DNA of 64,000 nucleotides. It comes from Alphaproteobacteria bacterium. Lineage in GTDB: Bacteria; Pseudomonadota; Alphaproteobacteria; Rhizobiales; Rhizobiaceae. This document shows, piece by piece, positions 8,613 to 17,740 of the stretch. The stretch is from NCBI GenBank assembly GCA_024742485.1, contig JANSYK010000001.1, forward strand, positions 1,612,001 through 1,676,000, given 5' to 3'. Each line of letters opens with the position of its first letter. Positions within the stretch are counted from its first letter, which is position 1. The notes beneath the pieces were generated by a model that saw only the letters and a program-made list of their open reading frames with translations, was not told the DNA's origin and ran no database searches. A program made the position numbers and the translations under genes.

Positions 8613-9758
8613 ATGCAGCTCACAGCAAACTGGTCCTACCCAACCGCCATTCGCTTCGGCGCAGGTCGTATCGCCGAGATTGGCGATGCATGCAAAGCCG
8701 CAGGTATCAGCAAACCGTTGCTGGTGACCGATCGCGGGTTGGCACAGCTCGATATCACGCGAAACACCTTTGACCTGTTGCGCAGTGCCGGGCTTGATCC
8801 GGTGCTGTTCAGTGACGTTGATCCAAACCCGAATGAAATCAATCTGTCCGAGGGGCTGCGACTCTACCGGGACGGCAACCATGACGGGGTCGTGGCCTTC
8901 GGTGGTGGATCCGGACTCGATCTTGGAAAGATGCTGGCCTTCATGGCCCGGCAGACACGGCCGGTCTGGGATTTTGAAGATGTCGGCGACTGGTGGACGC
9001 GCGCCGATCCGGACGGGATCGATCCCATCATTGCCGTACCAACAACCGCCGGAACCGGATCGGAGGTCGGGCGCGCCAGCGTCATCACGAATTCACAAAC
9101 CCGGGAAAAGAAGATCATCTTTCACCCGAAGGTGCTTCCGTCTATCGTCATCTGTGATCCCGAACTGACCATCAGCATGCCCGCGTCAATCACCGCCGGC
9201 ACAGGCATGGATGCATTCGCCCACTGCCTCGAAGCCTATTGTGCACCACATTATCATCCAATGTCACAGGGGATCGCCCTCGAGGGTATGCGGCTGGTCA
9301 AGGACAACCTGCTAACCGCCTACCAAAAGGGCAGCGACCTGCAGGCGCGCGCGCACATGATGGCGGCTGCGGCAATGGGCGCAACGGCTTTCCAGAAGGG
9401 GTTGGGAGCCATACACGCGCTCTCCCATCCAATCGGCGCCGTGCATGGAACTCATCACGGCACGACAAATGCGGTGTTGATGCAGGCCGTGTTGCGATTT
9501 AACAAAATGGCGGTTGAAAACAGTCTAAGCCGGGCAGCAGACTATCTCGGGATCAGCGGCGGGTTCGACGGTTTCGTCGATCATGTCGGCGCAATGTGCA
9601 AGGCCCTGTCGATCCCTGGCAATCTCACCGAACTTGGCGTCAGGGACGCCGACATCGGTCGCATTGTTCATGATGCGCTCAGGGATCCAAGTGCTGGTGG
9701 CAATCCGGTAGAGATGACTGAGGAAAACACACGCGCATTGCTGGAAAGCTGTCTTTAG
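8613..9758 (+). CDS. Iron-containing alcohol dehydrogenase
   Basis: The 381-residue protein is a group III alcohol dehydrogenase. The nucleotide-binding motif FGGGSGLDLGK is near residue 96. The metal ligands lie in GTGMDAFAHCLEAY (about residues 195-208) and GAIHALSHPIGAVHGTHHG (about 264-282). A GGAAG ribosome site precedes the ATG at 8613. It oxidises an alcohol or reduces an aldehyde with NAD(P), and as the last gene of the TRAP/ligase cluster it probably acts on the imported compound or its glutamyl derivative. Confidence 0.9.
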   Translation: MQLTANWSYPTAIRFGAGRIAEIGDACKAAGISKPLLVTDRGLAQLDITRNTFDLLRSAGLDPVLFSDVDPNPNEINLSEGLRLYRDGNHDGVVAFGGGSGLDLGKMLAFMARQTRPVWDFEDVGDWWTRADPDGIDPIIAVPTTAGTGSEVGRASVITNSQTREKKIIFHPKVLPSIVICDPELTISMPASITAGTGMDAFAHCLEAYCAPHYHPMSQGIALEGMRLVKDNLLTAYQKGSDLQARAHMMAAAAMGATAFQKGLGAIHALSHPIGAVHGTHHGTTNAVLMQAVLRFNKMAVENSLSRAADYLGISGGFDGFVDHVGAMCKALSIPGNLTELGVRDADIGRIVHDALRDPSAGGNPVEMTEENTRALLESCL

Positions 9759-9789
9759 ATCAATTCATCGCCCGTCGGGGAATGACAGG

Positions 9790-10335
9790 TCAATCACCCT
9801 CGAATTCAACGAGCGTCCGTACCGGTACGCCCAAATCCTCGAGCTTTCTGCGGCCGCCGAGATCCGGCAGGTCAATGACGAAGCAGGCCGCGACGATTTC
9901 GGCGCCCATCTGCCGCAGCAGTTTGACGGCTCCCTCGGCAGTGCCCCCCGTGGCAATGAGATCATCCACCAGAATGACGCTCTCACCGGGCGAAACCGCA
10001 TCCTTGTGCATTTCCATTTCATCGAGGCCATACTCGAGACTGTAGGCGACCCGGACCGTCTCATAGGGCAGCTTGCCCTTCTTGCGAATGGGAACGAACC
10101 CGGCGGAAAGCTGGTGGGCGACGGCGCCGCCAAGGATAAAACCGCGTGCCTCGATGCCGGCGATTTGATCCACCTTGGTACCGGCATAGGGGTGAACGAG
10201 TTCATCGACCGCCCGTCGAAACGCCTTCGGATTACCCAGCAGCGTCGTGATGTCGCGAAACATGATGCCCGGTTTCGGATAGTCCGGAATCGTGCGAATG
10301 GCGTCGAGCAAAGTCTGCGTGAGCGTGCTGTCCAT
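9790..10335 (-). CDS. apt: Adenine phosphoribosyltransferase
   Basis: The 181-residue enzyme makes AMP from adenine and PRPP. Typical family sequence is present: [16 protein letters not shown] at the N-terminus, [11 protein letters not shown], and the PRPP-binding loop [14 protein letters not shown] near residues 118-131. The frame could start at a TTG at 10356, but AGGAAGGGG about eight bases before the ATG at 10335 decides for the shorter form. It lies just downstream of the cytochrome bc1 operon, as in many Rhizobiales, but a strong terminator separates them. Confidence 0.95.
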   Translation of the reverse strand: MDSTLTQTLLDAIRTIPDYPKPGIMFRDITTLLGNPKAFRRAVDELVHPYAGTKVDQIAGIEARGFILGGAVAHQLSAGFVPIRKKGKLPYETVRVAYSLEYGLDEMEMHKDAVSPGESVILVDDLIATGGTAEGAVKLLRQMGAEIVAACFVIDLPDLGGRRKLEDLGVPVRTLVEFEGD

Positions 10336-10388
10336 GTTGAGGGTCCCCTTCCTCAAAAGCGCATCCGAATGGTGCGACGGCGCGCAGC

Positions 10389-10413
10389 AAAAAGGCGGCT
10401 GTCTTGAGCCGCC
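10389..10413 (-). terminator. Rho-independent terminator of the cytochrome bc1 operon
   Basis: Read on the minus strand, GGCGGCT, a 6-base loop and AGCCGCC form a perfect 7-bp stem followed directly by five Ts. It starts 24 bases after the cytochrome c1 stop and precedes apt. Confidence 0.9.
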
Positions 10414-10436
10414 CTTTCATCATTACCGATCAACGG

Positions 10437-11276
10437 TCAGTGTTCAACTCGCGACCAAACCGATTTTTTCGTCAGATACATCAGCCCGGCGAAGATCAGC
10501 ATGAAGATCAACACCTTGAAACCCAATGACTTCCGGCTTTCCATATGCGGTTCGGCTGCCCACATCAGGAAGGCCGAGACATCCTTGGCATATTGGTCGA
10601 CCGTTTCCGGCGAACCATCGTCATAGGTCACGAGTTCTTCCGAAAGCGGCGGCGCCATGGCCAGTGAAATCCCGCTCAGATAGTAAGGATTGTAATAGGT
10701 ACCTTCCGGAACCTCGATGTCATGGGGAATGTCATCCGTATAACCGGTCAGCAGGGAATAGAGGTAATCCGGGCCGCCCTCGGCATACATGGTGAAGATG
10801 TCGAACACGAATTGAGGAAAACCTCGGGTCGCACCCCGCGCCTTGGCAATCAGAGAAAAGTCCGGTGGTGCGGCACCGTTGTTGACATAGGCAGCGGCTT
10901 CGGGATTGGGATAGGGCGAAGGGAAATAGTCGGCCAGGATTGCCGGCCTTTCGAACATTTCCCCTTCGTCATTCGGGCCGTCTTCCACTTCATATTCCGC
11001 AGCAAGCGCCTTGACCTGATCTTCGCTGTAGCCGAGATCGACAAAGTTGCGGAACGCGACACGATCCAGGGAATGGCAGGCTGCACAGACTTCCACATAG
11101 ACCTTCAGTCCGCGCTGGAGCTGACCTTTGTCATAGGTGCCAAACGGACCGGCGAAAGACCAGTCGACCTCGCGCGGTGCCTTGTAGTGTTCCGAATCGC
11201 CCGCAGCAGACGAAACACCAACTGACAATCCGGTTGCGATGGCCAGCGACAATACTGATGAGACAAGCTTTTTCAT
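10437..11276 (-). CDS. petC: Cytochrome c1 of the bc1 complex
   Basis: The 279-residue protein is the c1 subunit of complex III. It has a signal peptide ending near GVSSAAG, the haem-attachment motif CAACH (about residue 61-65), the segment PPDFSLIAKARG, the axial-Met region ISLAMAPPL and a C-terminal membrane anchor (about 252-272). A GTG start 21 bases upstream is possible, but AAAGGAAC supports the ATG at 11276. Cytochrome b and c1 are separate genes here, unlike the fused fbcH form. Last gene of the operon. Confidence 0.96.
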   Translation of the reverse strand: MKKLVSSVLSLAIATGLSVGVSSAAGDSEHYKAPREVDWSFAGPFGTYDKGQLQRGLKVYVEVCAACHSLDRVAFRNFVDLGYSEDQVKALAAEYEVEDGPNDEGEMFERPAILADYFPSPYPNPEAAAYVNNGAAPPDFSLIAKARGATRGFPQFVFDIFTMYAEGGPDYLYSLLTGYTDDIPHDIEVPEGTYYNPYYLSGISLAMAPPLSEELVTYDDGSPETVDQYAKDVSAFLMWAAEPHMESRKSLGFKVLIFMLIFAGLMYLTKKSVWSRVEH

Positions 11277-11303
11277 TGGTTCTTGTTCCTTTCCCACGCT
11301 CGC

Positions 11304-12599
11304 CTAACCGCGATCTTCGGGTGCGGCCGTTGCTGGCGTTGGCTTGCCGTCACCCTGACTGGCCAGCACCGATTCGGTGATTGAATTGGGAACCTGTCTC
11401 GGTTTTTCGAAAATACCGAGCAAGGGCAGGATGATGATGAAAAAGCCGAAATAGTAAGCTGTGCCGACTTGCGCCATGATCACATACTGCCCCTCGGCCG
11501 GTTTGGACCCCAGCCACCCCAGGAACAGCGCGTTGGCGACAAAGAGCCAGAAAAACAGCTTGTACCAGGGACGATAGACCGCAGAGCGAACTTTCGAGGT
11601 ATCAAGCCACGGCAGCAGGAACAGGATGAGGATCGATCCGAACATGGCAAGCACACCGCCAAGCTTGGAGTCGATCGGGCCGATGTTGAAAGTGATGGCC
11701 CGCAGGATGGCGTAGAACGGCAGGTAATACCATTCAGGCACGATATGCGCCGGTGTCTTGAGCGGGTTGGCTTCGACATAGTTGTCCGGGTGGCCCAGAT
11801 AGTTCGGCATATAGAAGACGAAATAGGCAAAGACCGCCAGGAAGATTATCGTGGCAAAGCCATCCTTGATGGTCGCATAGGGTGTGAATGGGACCGTATC
11901 GGTCTTGGTCTTCACCTCGACACCGGTCGGGTTTGTCTGCCCCGTCACATGCAGCGCCCAAACATGAAGGATCACTACGCCGGCAATCATGAACGGCAGC
12001 AGGTAGTGCAGCGAGAAAAACCGGTTGAGTGTCGGGCTGTCGACCGCAAATCCACCCAGCAGCAATTCCTGGATTGGCTCACCGATCAGCGGGAACGCCG
12101 TGAAGAAGCCGGTGATAACCGTCGCGCCCCAGAAGGACATCTGACCCCAGGGAAGAACATATCCCATGAAGCCGGTTGCCATCATCAGGAGATAGATGAT
12201 GACCCCGAGGATCCACAATATCTCCCGCGGCGCCTTGTAGGAGCCGTAATACATGCCTCGGAACATGTGGATATAGACCGCGATGAAGAAGAATGACGCA
12301 CCGTTGGAGTGCATGTAGCGCAACAGCATGCCGGAATTGACGTCCCGCATGATGTTCTCGACGGAAGTGAACGCGCCTTCCGTCGATGCGACATAATGCA
12401 TGGCAAGGACGATGCCGGTCAGAATCTGCACCACCAGCATGACGGACAGGATTGCGCCGAATGTGTAGGCATAGTTGATATTGCGCGGAACCGGATAGGC
12501 CACAAAGGAATCATAGACCAAGCGCGGAAGCGGCAGGCGTGAATCGACCCATTTGCCGAGTCCGCTTGACGGTTCGTATGTTGAATGTCCACCACTCAT
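11304..12599 (-). CDS. petB: Cytochrome b of the bc1 complex
   Basis: The 431-residue membrane protein is the quinone-oxidising and quinone-reducing subunit of complex III. It has about eight helices, the paired haem-ligand histidine segments (first in helix B after GIVLAMHY, again in helix D near [16 protein letters not shown]) and the Qo-site motif PEWYYLPFY near residue 288. It lies 14 bases after the Rieske gene and 27 before cytochrome c1, so the three are one transcript. Confidence 0.97.
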   Translation of the reverse strand: MSGGHSTYEPSSGLGKWVDSRLPLPRLVYDSFVAYPVPRNINYAYTFGAILSVMLVVQILTGIVLAMHYVASTEGAFTSVENIMRDVNSGMLLRYMHSNGASFFFIAVYIHMFRGMYYGSYKAPREILWILGVIIYLLMMATGFMGYVLPWGQMSFWGATVITGFFTAFPLIGEPIQELLLGGFAVDSPTLNRFFSLHYLLPFMIAGVVILHVWALHVTGQTNPTGVEVKTKTDTVPFTPYATIKDGFATIIFLAVFAYFVFYMPNYLGHPDNYVEANPLKTPAHIVPEWYYLPFYAILRAITFNIGPIDSKLGGVLAMFGSILILFLLPWLDTSKVRSAVYRPWYKLFFWLFVANALFLGWLGSKPAEGQYVIMAQVGTAYYFGFFIIILPLLGIFEKPRQVPNSITESVLASQGDGKPTPATAAPEDRG

Positions 12600-12613
12600 C
12601 GGTAATTCCCCTA

Positions 12614-13201
12614 TTATCCGATTTTGATTGTTGTATCGGAAACGAACTCAAATGGCGGAATCGCAAGGTTTTCCGGCGCCGGTCCGCTGCGAATGCGGCC
12701 CGCCGTATCATAATGCGATCCGTGACAGGGGCAGAACCAGCCGCCGAAATCACCGGCCTGTCCAAGTGGCACACAGCCAAGATGGGTGCACACGCCGACC
12801 ATCACGATCCAGTTTTCCCTGTCCTCGCCAGCCGATCTGTCAACATCGAGCGCCGGCGCATCGGGTGCAAGATTGGCATTGCGTGCGGCCTGGTCCTTGA
12901 GATCTTCCAGCGGCACAACGCTCGCTTCCTCGATCTCCTTGGCTGTTCGGTTGCGGATAAACACAGCCTTGCCGCGCCACTTCACAGTGATCGACATGCC
13001 TTCCTCAACACCGGAAACATCAACCTCGATTGTCGATAGCGCCAGCGTTGTCGCATCGGGGCGCAACTGGTCGATAAAGGGCCAGGCAACCGCCGCTGCA
13101 CCAACGACTCCGGTCATCGCAGTCGTCAGATAGAGGAAATCGCGTCTGGTCGGTTCGGCAGCTGTCTCGTGTTCGCTCACGGTGGAAACCATCCTCTGCA
13201 C
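12614..13201 (-). CDS. petA: Rieske iron-sulfur protein of the bc1 complex
   Basis: The 195-residue protein carries the 2Fe-2S ligands in [10 protein letters not shown] (about residue 135) and CPCHGSHYD (about 152). The N-terminal [14 protein letters not shown] is a Tat-type signal anchor. I keep the GTG start at 13201, which has GGGGA upstream. The ATG at 13192 is only three codons later and is also possible. First gene of the operon; its promoter must lie in 13202-13372, where I see no convincing consensus. Confidence 0.96.
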   Translation of the reverse strand: MQRMVSTVSEHETAAEPTRRDFLYLTTAMTGVVGAAAVAWPFIDQLRPDATTLALSTIEVDVSGVEEGMSITVKWRGKAVFIRNRTAKEIEEASVVPLEDLKDQAARNANLAPDAPALDVDRSAGEDRENWIVMVGVCTHLGCVPLGQAGDFGGWFCPCHGSHYDTAGRIRSGPAPENLAIPPFEFVSDTTIKIG

Positions 13202-13372
13202 AGTTTGTCCCCGGGAAACCTGTCGATCGGTCGGCTTTCAAAAACCGTCGGACCCACTGGTGTCCCTACATTTCGCCGGTTTCTAGGCTGCTTATTGGAA
13301 TATGTCCAGTCTACACAAACGACCAGAGGCACAATGCCGCAAGTTTTTCCGTCATTGTGTCATCGTTCCGCC

Positions 13373-15226
13373 TCAACTGTTGATAAACCCACCCGATTGC
13401 CGCGACCAAAGCCGCGCATAAAGTCCGCCCTGTTCGAGCAGATCGGCGTGGGTTCCGTCTTCAACAATACGGCCGGCATCCAGCACGATGAGCCGGTCCA
13501 TCCTGGCAATCGTGGAGAGGCGGTGCGCGACGGCGATGACCGTCTTGTCCTGCATGAGTCGGCCCAGATTGTCCTGAATCGCTGCTTCGATTTCCGAATC
13601 GAGGGCAGAGGTTGCCTCGTCGAGAATGAGAATCGGTGCGTCCTTGAGCATCACGCGTGCAATGGCGATGCGCTGGCGCTGCCCGCCGGAAAGCTTGACC
13701 CCTCGCTCGCCGACATGGGCATCAAGGCCGGTCCGCCCCTGCTGGTCCCGCAAATTCCCGATGAAAGGCCAGGCTTCCGCCTGCCGCGCGGCACGCTCGA
13801 TCGCGGTAGCATCTGCATCCGGACGACCGAGTTGAATGTTTTCGCGGACCGATCGATGCATCAATGACGTGTCTTGCGTGACCACGCTGATCCGGGCACG
13901 AAGCGATGCCTGGGTCACATCACGGATATCCTGGCCGTCAATGGTGATCCGTCCCGAATCAAGGTCGTAGAACCGCAGCAGCAGATTGACGAGCGTCGAT
14001 TTACCGGCGCCGGACAGGCCCACCAGACCAACTTTCTGGCCAGGCTCGACCTCCAGGGAGACATCATCGATCACCGCACTGCGGCTCGAATAGCGGAAGT
14101 GGACCCGCTCAAAACAGATTCGGCTTTCCGTGATGGCCAGTGGCCGTGCGTCGTCACGATCCCGCAGGGCAATCGGTCGGCTCAGCATTTCGACGGAATT
14201 CTGGATGATACCGAAATTGCGCATCAAACTGTTCAACTGGGTCATCATCCGGCCGAGCAGCAAGCTCAGACGCAGGACAAGTGCAAGGGTGAATGCCACC
14301 GCCCCGATACTGATTTCGCCCCGCAGCCACAGATCGATCGAAAGCACACCGGTCGCGACGATCATCAGGCCCGAGAGCGCTGCCAGCGACGCCCGAACGC
14401 CTGTCAAAATCCGCGTAAAGGGAACAAGCGCACCGAGAAAGAGGTCGAACCCACTTCGAATATAGCGGTCATTTTCCTCTTCCCGGCCGAATAATTTGAG
14501 GGTCTGAATATTGGTGTATCCGTCGACAAGCCGGCCATTGATGACCGAAGCCGCCTCCGCGACAAGTTTCGCGCGGTGGCGGATACGCGGCACAAAGTAT
14601 CGGGCAATGACAGCAAAGGCCGCGATCCATGTGGCGACAATCGCCGCAAGGCGCCAATCGAGCTGACCGACGAGAATCAGGGTGGTCACCGCATAAATGG
14701 CGATGAACCAGACGATCTGCAGCAGTGACACCATGAAGTCACCGATTGCCTGACCCGACTGCCAGACCTTGGTAACAACGCGACCGGCAAATTCATCCTG
14801 AAAAAAGGACAGGCTCTGGCGGGAAATATGGGCGTAGGCCTGCCAACGCACCAGGCTGAAAAAGCCCGGAACGATGGTCTGCTCCTCGACCAGGGAAACC
14901 AGCGGCGCAACAAGAAACCGTCCACCCAGAACCACCACCAGCATGAACAGCAATTCCAATCCGTGCTGTTGCATCAGTCCGGCCCAGCCCTCGGTCGGAT
15001 CGGCAGATTCCAGCAGATCGACCAGGCGACCCACAAAATAGAACAGAGCGACTTCGAGAAGGGCGACAAACCCGCCCAGCACGATCATCACGATAAACGG
15101 CCATTTCGCCTGGCGCACATAATGCAGGAGAAACTGGAGCGCGCCGCCGGAAGGAGCCGCTGCCGGGGCCGCATCGAAAGGCCGGATCCAATGTTCGAAC
15201 AGGCTGAAAATACGGTCGAGAATCAT
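13373..15226 (-). CDS. ABC exporter, fused permease-ATPase (MsbA/MDR type), copy 1
   Basis: The 617-residue half-transporter has six helices in the first 330 residues and a C-terminal ATPase with Walker A GLSGAGKST (about 404), signature LSGGQRQ (about 511), Walker B ILILDEATSALD and the H-loop in VIAVAHRLSTIA. A GTG at 15247 could add seven residues, and neither start has a good ribosome site. The closest relative in the window is the gene at 17741, which shares the ending WSRQSGGFINS. Substrate unknown, perhaps lipid or drug. Confidence 0.9.
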   Translation of the reverse strand: MILDRIFSLFEHWIRPFDAAPAAAPSGGALQFLLHYVRQAKWPFIVMIVLGGFVALLEVALFYFVGRLVDLLESADPTEGWAGLMQQHGLELLFMLVVVLGGRFLVAPLVSLVEEQTIVPGFFSLVRWQAYAHISRQSLSFFQDEFAGRVVTKVWQSGQAIGDFMVSLLQIVWFIAIYAVTTLILVGQLDWRLAAIVATWIAAFAVIARYFVPRIRHRAKLVAEAASVINGRLVDGYTNIQTLKLFGREEENDRYIRSGFDLFLGALVPFTRILTGVRASLAALSGLMIVATGVLSIDLWLRGEISIGAVAFTLALVLRLSLLLGRMMTQLNSLMRNFGIIQNSVEMLSRPIALRDRDDARPLAITESRICFERVHFRYSSRSAVIDDVSLEVEPGQKVGLVGLSGAGKSTLVNLLLRFYDLDSGRITIDGQDIRDVTQASLRARISVVTQDTSLMHRSVRENIQLGRPDADATAIERAARQAEAWPFIGNLRDQQGRTGLDAHVGERGVKLSGGQRQRIAIARVMLKDAPILILDEATSALDSEIEAAIQDNLGRLMQDKTVIAVAHRLSTIARMDRLIVLDAGRIVEDGTHADLLEQGGLYARLWSRQSGGFINS

Positions 15227-15312
15227 GTCCGGACGATAACACGTCACCGGCCGGCATTGACCGTTTCATTGACGCGTCTGCGACAGAGCCCACCCGCTTT
15301 GCCGATTGTCGG

Positions 15313-17655
15313 TCAGGGCTTGGCGGGGGCCGCCTCGGCCTCCAGCCGTTGCTGTTCGTCGATGACGGCTTGCGATGCTGCTGCCGCAACAGCCGAATCC
15401 ACCTGCTCACCACCCTCCTTGCCGTCCTCGCGTTCCGGAATATTCACCCGCACCTCACGCCTTGCGAATTCAATCCCGTTTTCCGCGAAGATCTTCTGCA
15501 CCCGTGAATAGACATCCTTGCGGATCATCCACTGCTTGCCGGGCTTGGCCATGAATTTGCCACGCACGACGATCCCGACATCATTGACGTCGTAGACCCC
15601 CTGCGATTTGAACGTCTGGATAATGTCCTCGGCATAGGGCGCGTCCATGATCTCCTTGCCGATCTGCTTGAACAGTTTTTTCACCTTGTTGGCGTCCGTA
15701 TCGAACGGCACGGTGAACTTCAGCTTGACAATCACCCAGTCACGCGAATTGTTGGTCACTTTCGGTATTTCGCCATAGGGGATGGTATGGACAGGTCCCT
15801 GATGGTGTCGCAATTGAAGCGAACGCACCGAGATTTTTTCAACGGTGCCGACGGTGCCGTCAATGTCGAGATATTCTCCCACCCTGAACGCATCGTCGAC
15901 CAGGAAGAACAACCCGGCGACAACGTCACGGACAAGCGTCTGGGCTCCAAAACCGATCGCCAGCCCGACAATTCCGGCTCCAGCCAATAGTGGCGTGATA
16001 TCGACGCCCAGATTGCCCAATGCCACCAGGACCGTCAGGGTAACGATGGTAACCTGCGCACACAGCTTGATCAGCGGAAGCACGGTCGACAGGCGCGAAC
16101 CGCCGGCGCCACCGCCCTCGCCGCCTCCCGGTTCCTCCGATTCCAGATCGATCCCGGCAGCCGTCTGTTCATCGGCCAGCTTGCGGTTGAGCCAGAGTGT
16201 AACGAGTTCCCAGACCAGATAGCCAATCGCCAGAATAAACAGATTTTCAAACAAGGTTCCGGCAATTCTCGCACCCAGGCCGGCCGATGCTAGATTTCTG
16301 AAATCGATGCCCCAGATCTTCGCGATCACGATAATGACGGCTGCCACTACAAGGGCACGGCCAATCCTGACATAGCTGCGTTTGGTCGAATTGTAGGCTG
16401 CTTCGGCGACCAGGCCTTCCCCCCGCATGGGTGGCACCAGGTGTTTGACGAGCCCGCGAACGGTCGTGTCGAGGACCGGTGCGCACAGAAGTGCAAAAAG
16501 AGTGATGTATTGCTGCCCGTCTGCCAGCAAATCAAATCGCCCCTGCGCGGCAATGATTTCCACCAACATCCAGGTGAGACCGACAAGAACCATGGCAAAC
16601 CAGGGGTAAACCTTTGCCACAAACTTTTCCGCCTGCGTGGCCTCGTTCTCTCCACCGATCAACATGGACGTCAACCCGTAGCGAGCCCGGTAGACCGTAT
16701 AGCCAATCCAGATGAACGTGATCAGAAACAGCCAGAATCCCAGCCGGCTTTCTCCCAGTTGGACGCCATTCAAATAGAGAAACACCAGGAGCGCATTCGA
16801 AAAACCGGCAAAAAAGATGATGCCGTTCTGATTGTAGTAGAGAAACTTCGCCGTCCAGTCATCCGCATACATCAGCCTCAGATTTGGCGAGTTGGGTGCA
16901 AGGAGAAATCGCCCCAGGGCAGCACCGGCGCGGGGAAAGACAACAATGCCGAGCATGAAGAGGTCGACAATTCGCTGATCGGTCTCCGGGACCAGAACCA
17001 GCACGAGAACACGGGTAACGGCAAAAAACGCCAGCAGACCGGCGATATCCAGCAGCAGGCGTTTTCCCAGCAGCTCAATTGTCTGTTTCAGACCATCCGG
17101 TTTGTCCATTTGCTGGATCTGGTTGCGCCATCGACTCGCGATCCGGGTAACGGCCATTTCAACAACGAGGCCGCCAGCAATTGCACCCACGACACTTGCG
17201 ATCAGCAACATTATCCCGCTGAAGCCGCGAGGCTTTGCGAAATTTGCAAGGCCGGTCGCGAGCGCATCATAGATCTGTGGCACCCTGACAACGGCCTCTC
17301 CGACGGAAACACCAACACCGATGAGGGACTGTGTCAAATAGGTGAAGGCATTGCCTCCACCGCCGGCTGTTTCCGTATTTCCCGACGCAGCAACCGCGTC
17401 CAGGCGTTGCAGCAACAACTCACGAACCTGCTGATCACTCAGCGTCGATACCAGTTCCCGGATCGTTTCGGGTGTCAACTCTTCCGGCAGCTTCACCGAT
17501 TCGGGTGTCGCTTCGGCTTGAGAGCCGGTCACGGCGGTCAGACCGGTTTGCGCCAGGCTTGGCTGTGAACCCAGCAGGACGGTCAGGATCAGTGCAAAGC
17601 CAAACTGGCACAGAAACCAACCTATCGTCGTTGTCGAACGCTCTTTCGCAGTCAT
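15313..17655 (-). CDS. Large mechanosensitive channel of the MscS family
   Basis: The 780-residue protein has a signal peptide ending near SLAQ (residue 36), a predicted periplasmic region, about ten membrane helices and then the MscS core. The pore helix AGIVGLAIGFGAQ is near residue 550 and the beta domain follows (VDDAFRVGEYLDIDGTVGTV). The C-terminus is Ala/Glu-rich. It resembles the larger MscK/YbdG-like members rather than the 286-residue MscS. The frame runs further upstream, but GAAGGGGG fixes the ATG at 17655. It lies between two ABC exporters, all on the minus strand. Confidence 0.9.
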   Translation of the reverse strand: MTAKERSTTTIGWFLCQFGFALILTVLLGSQPSLAQTGLTAVTGSQAEATPESVKLPEELTPETIRELVSTLSDQQVRELLLQRLDAVAASGNTETAGGGGNAFTYLTQSLIGVGVSVGEAVVRVPQIYDALATGLANFAKPRGFSGIMLLIASVVGAIAGGLVVEMAVTRIASRWRNQIQQMDKPDGLKQTIELLGKRLLLDIAGLLAFFAVTRVLVLVLVPETDQRIVDLFMLGIVVFPRAGAALGRFLLAPNSPNLRLMYADDWTAKFLYYNQNGIIFFAGFSNALLVFLYLNGVQLGESRLGFWLFLITFIWIGYTVYRARYGLTSMLIGGENEATQAEKFVAKVYPWFAMVLVGLTWMLVEIIAAQGRFDLLADGQQYITLFALLCAPVLDTTVRGLVKHLVPPMRGEGLVAEAAYNSTKRSYVRIGRALVVAAVIIVIAKIWGIDFRNLASAGLGARIAGTLFENLFILAIGYLVWELVTLWLNRKLADEQTAAGIDLESEEPGGGEGGGAGGSRLSTVLPLIKLCAQVTIVTLTVLVALGNLGVDITPLLAGAGIVGLAIGFGAQTLVRDVVAGLFFLVDDAFRVGEYLDIDGTVGTVEKISVRSLQLRHHQGPVHTIPYGEIPKVTNNSRDWVIVKLKFTVPFDTDANKVKKLFKQIGKEIMDAPYAEDIIQTFKSQGVYDVNDVGIVVRGKFMAKPGKQWMIRKDVYSRVQKIFAENGIEFARREVRVNIPEREDGKEGGEQVDSAVAAAASQAVIDEQQRLEAEAAPAKP

Positions 17656-17740
17656 CGTACCCCCTTCGACAACACCCCATTGCGGGTCACAATAACGAAA
17701 TTCGTGAACCCGGCAATCCGCCGAGCCCAAATGCCGCCAC

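Noticed and set aside
11469-12296. A 275-codon plus-strand frame across petB
   Set aside because: Antisense to cytochrome b, which has all its motifs; no resemblance to a protein family.
16441-17568. A 375-codon plus-strand frame across the MscS gene
   Set aside because: It is antisense to a well-supported MscS protein, has no family resemblance and a composition rich in Arg, Gln and His, as expected from a shadow frame.
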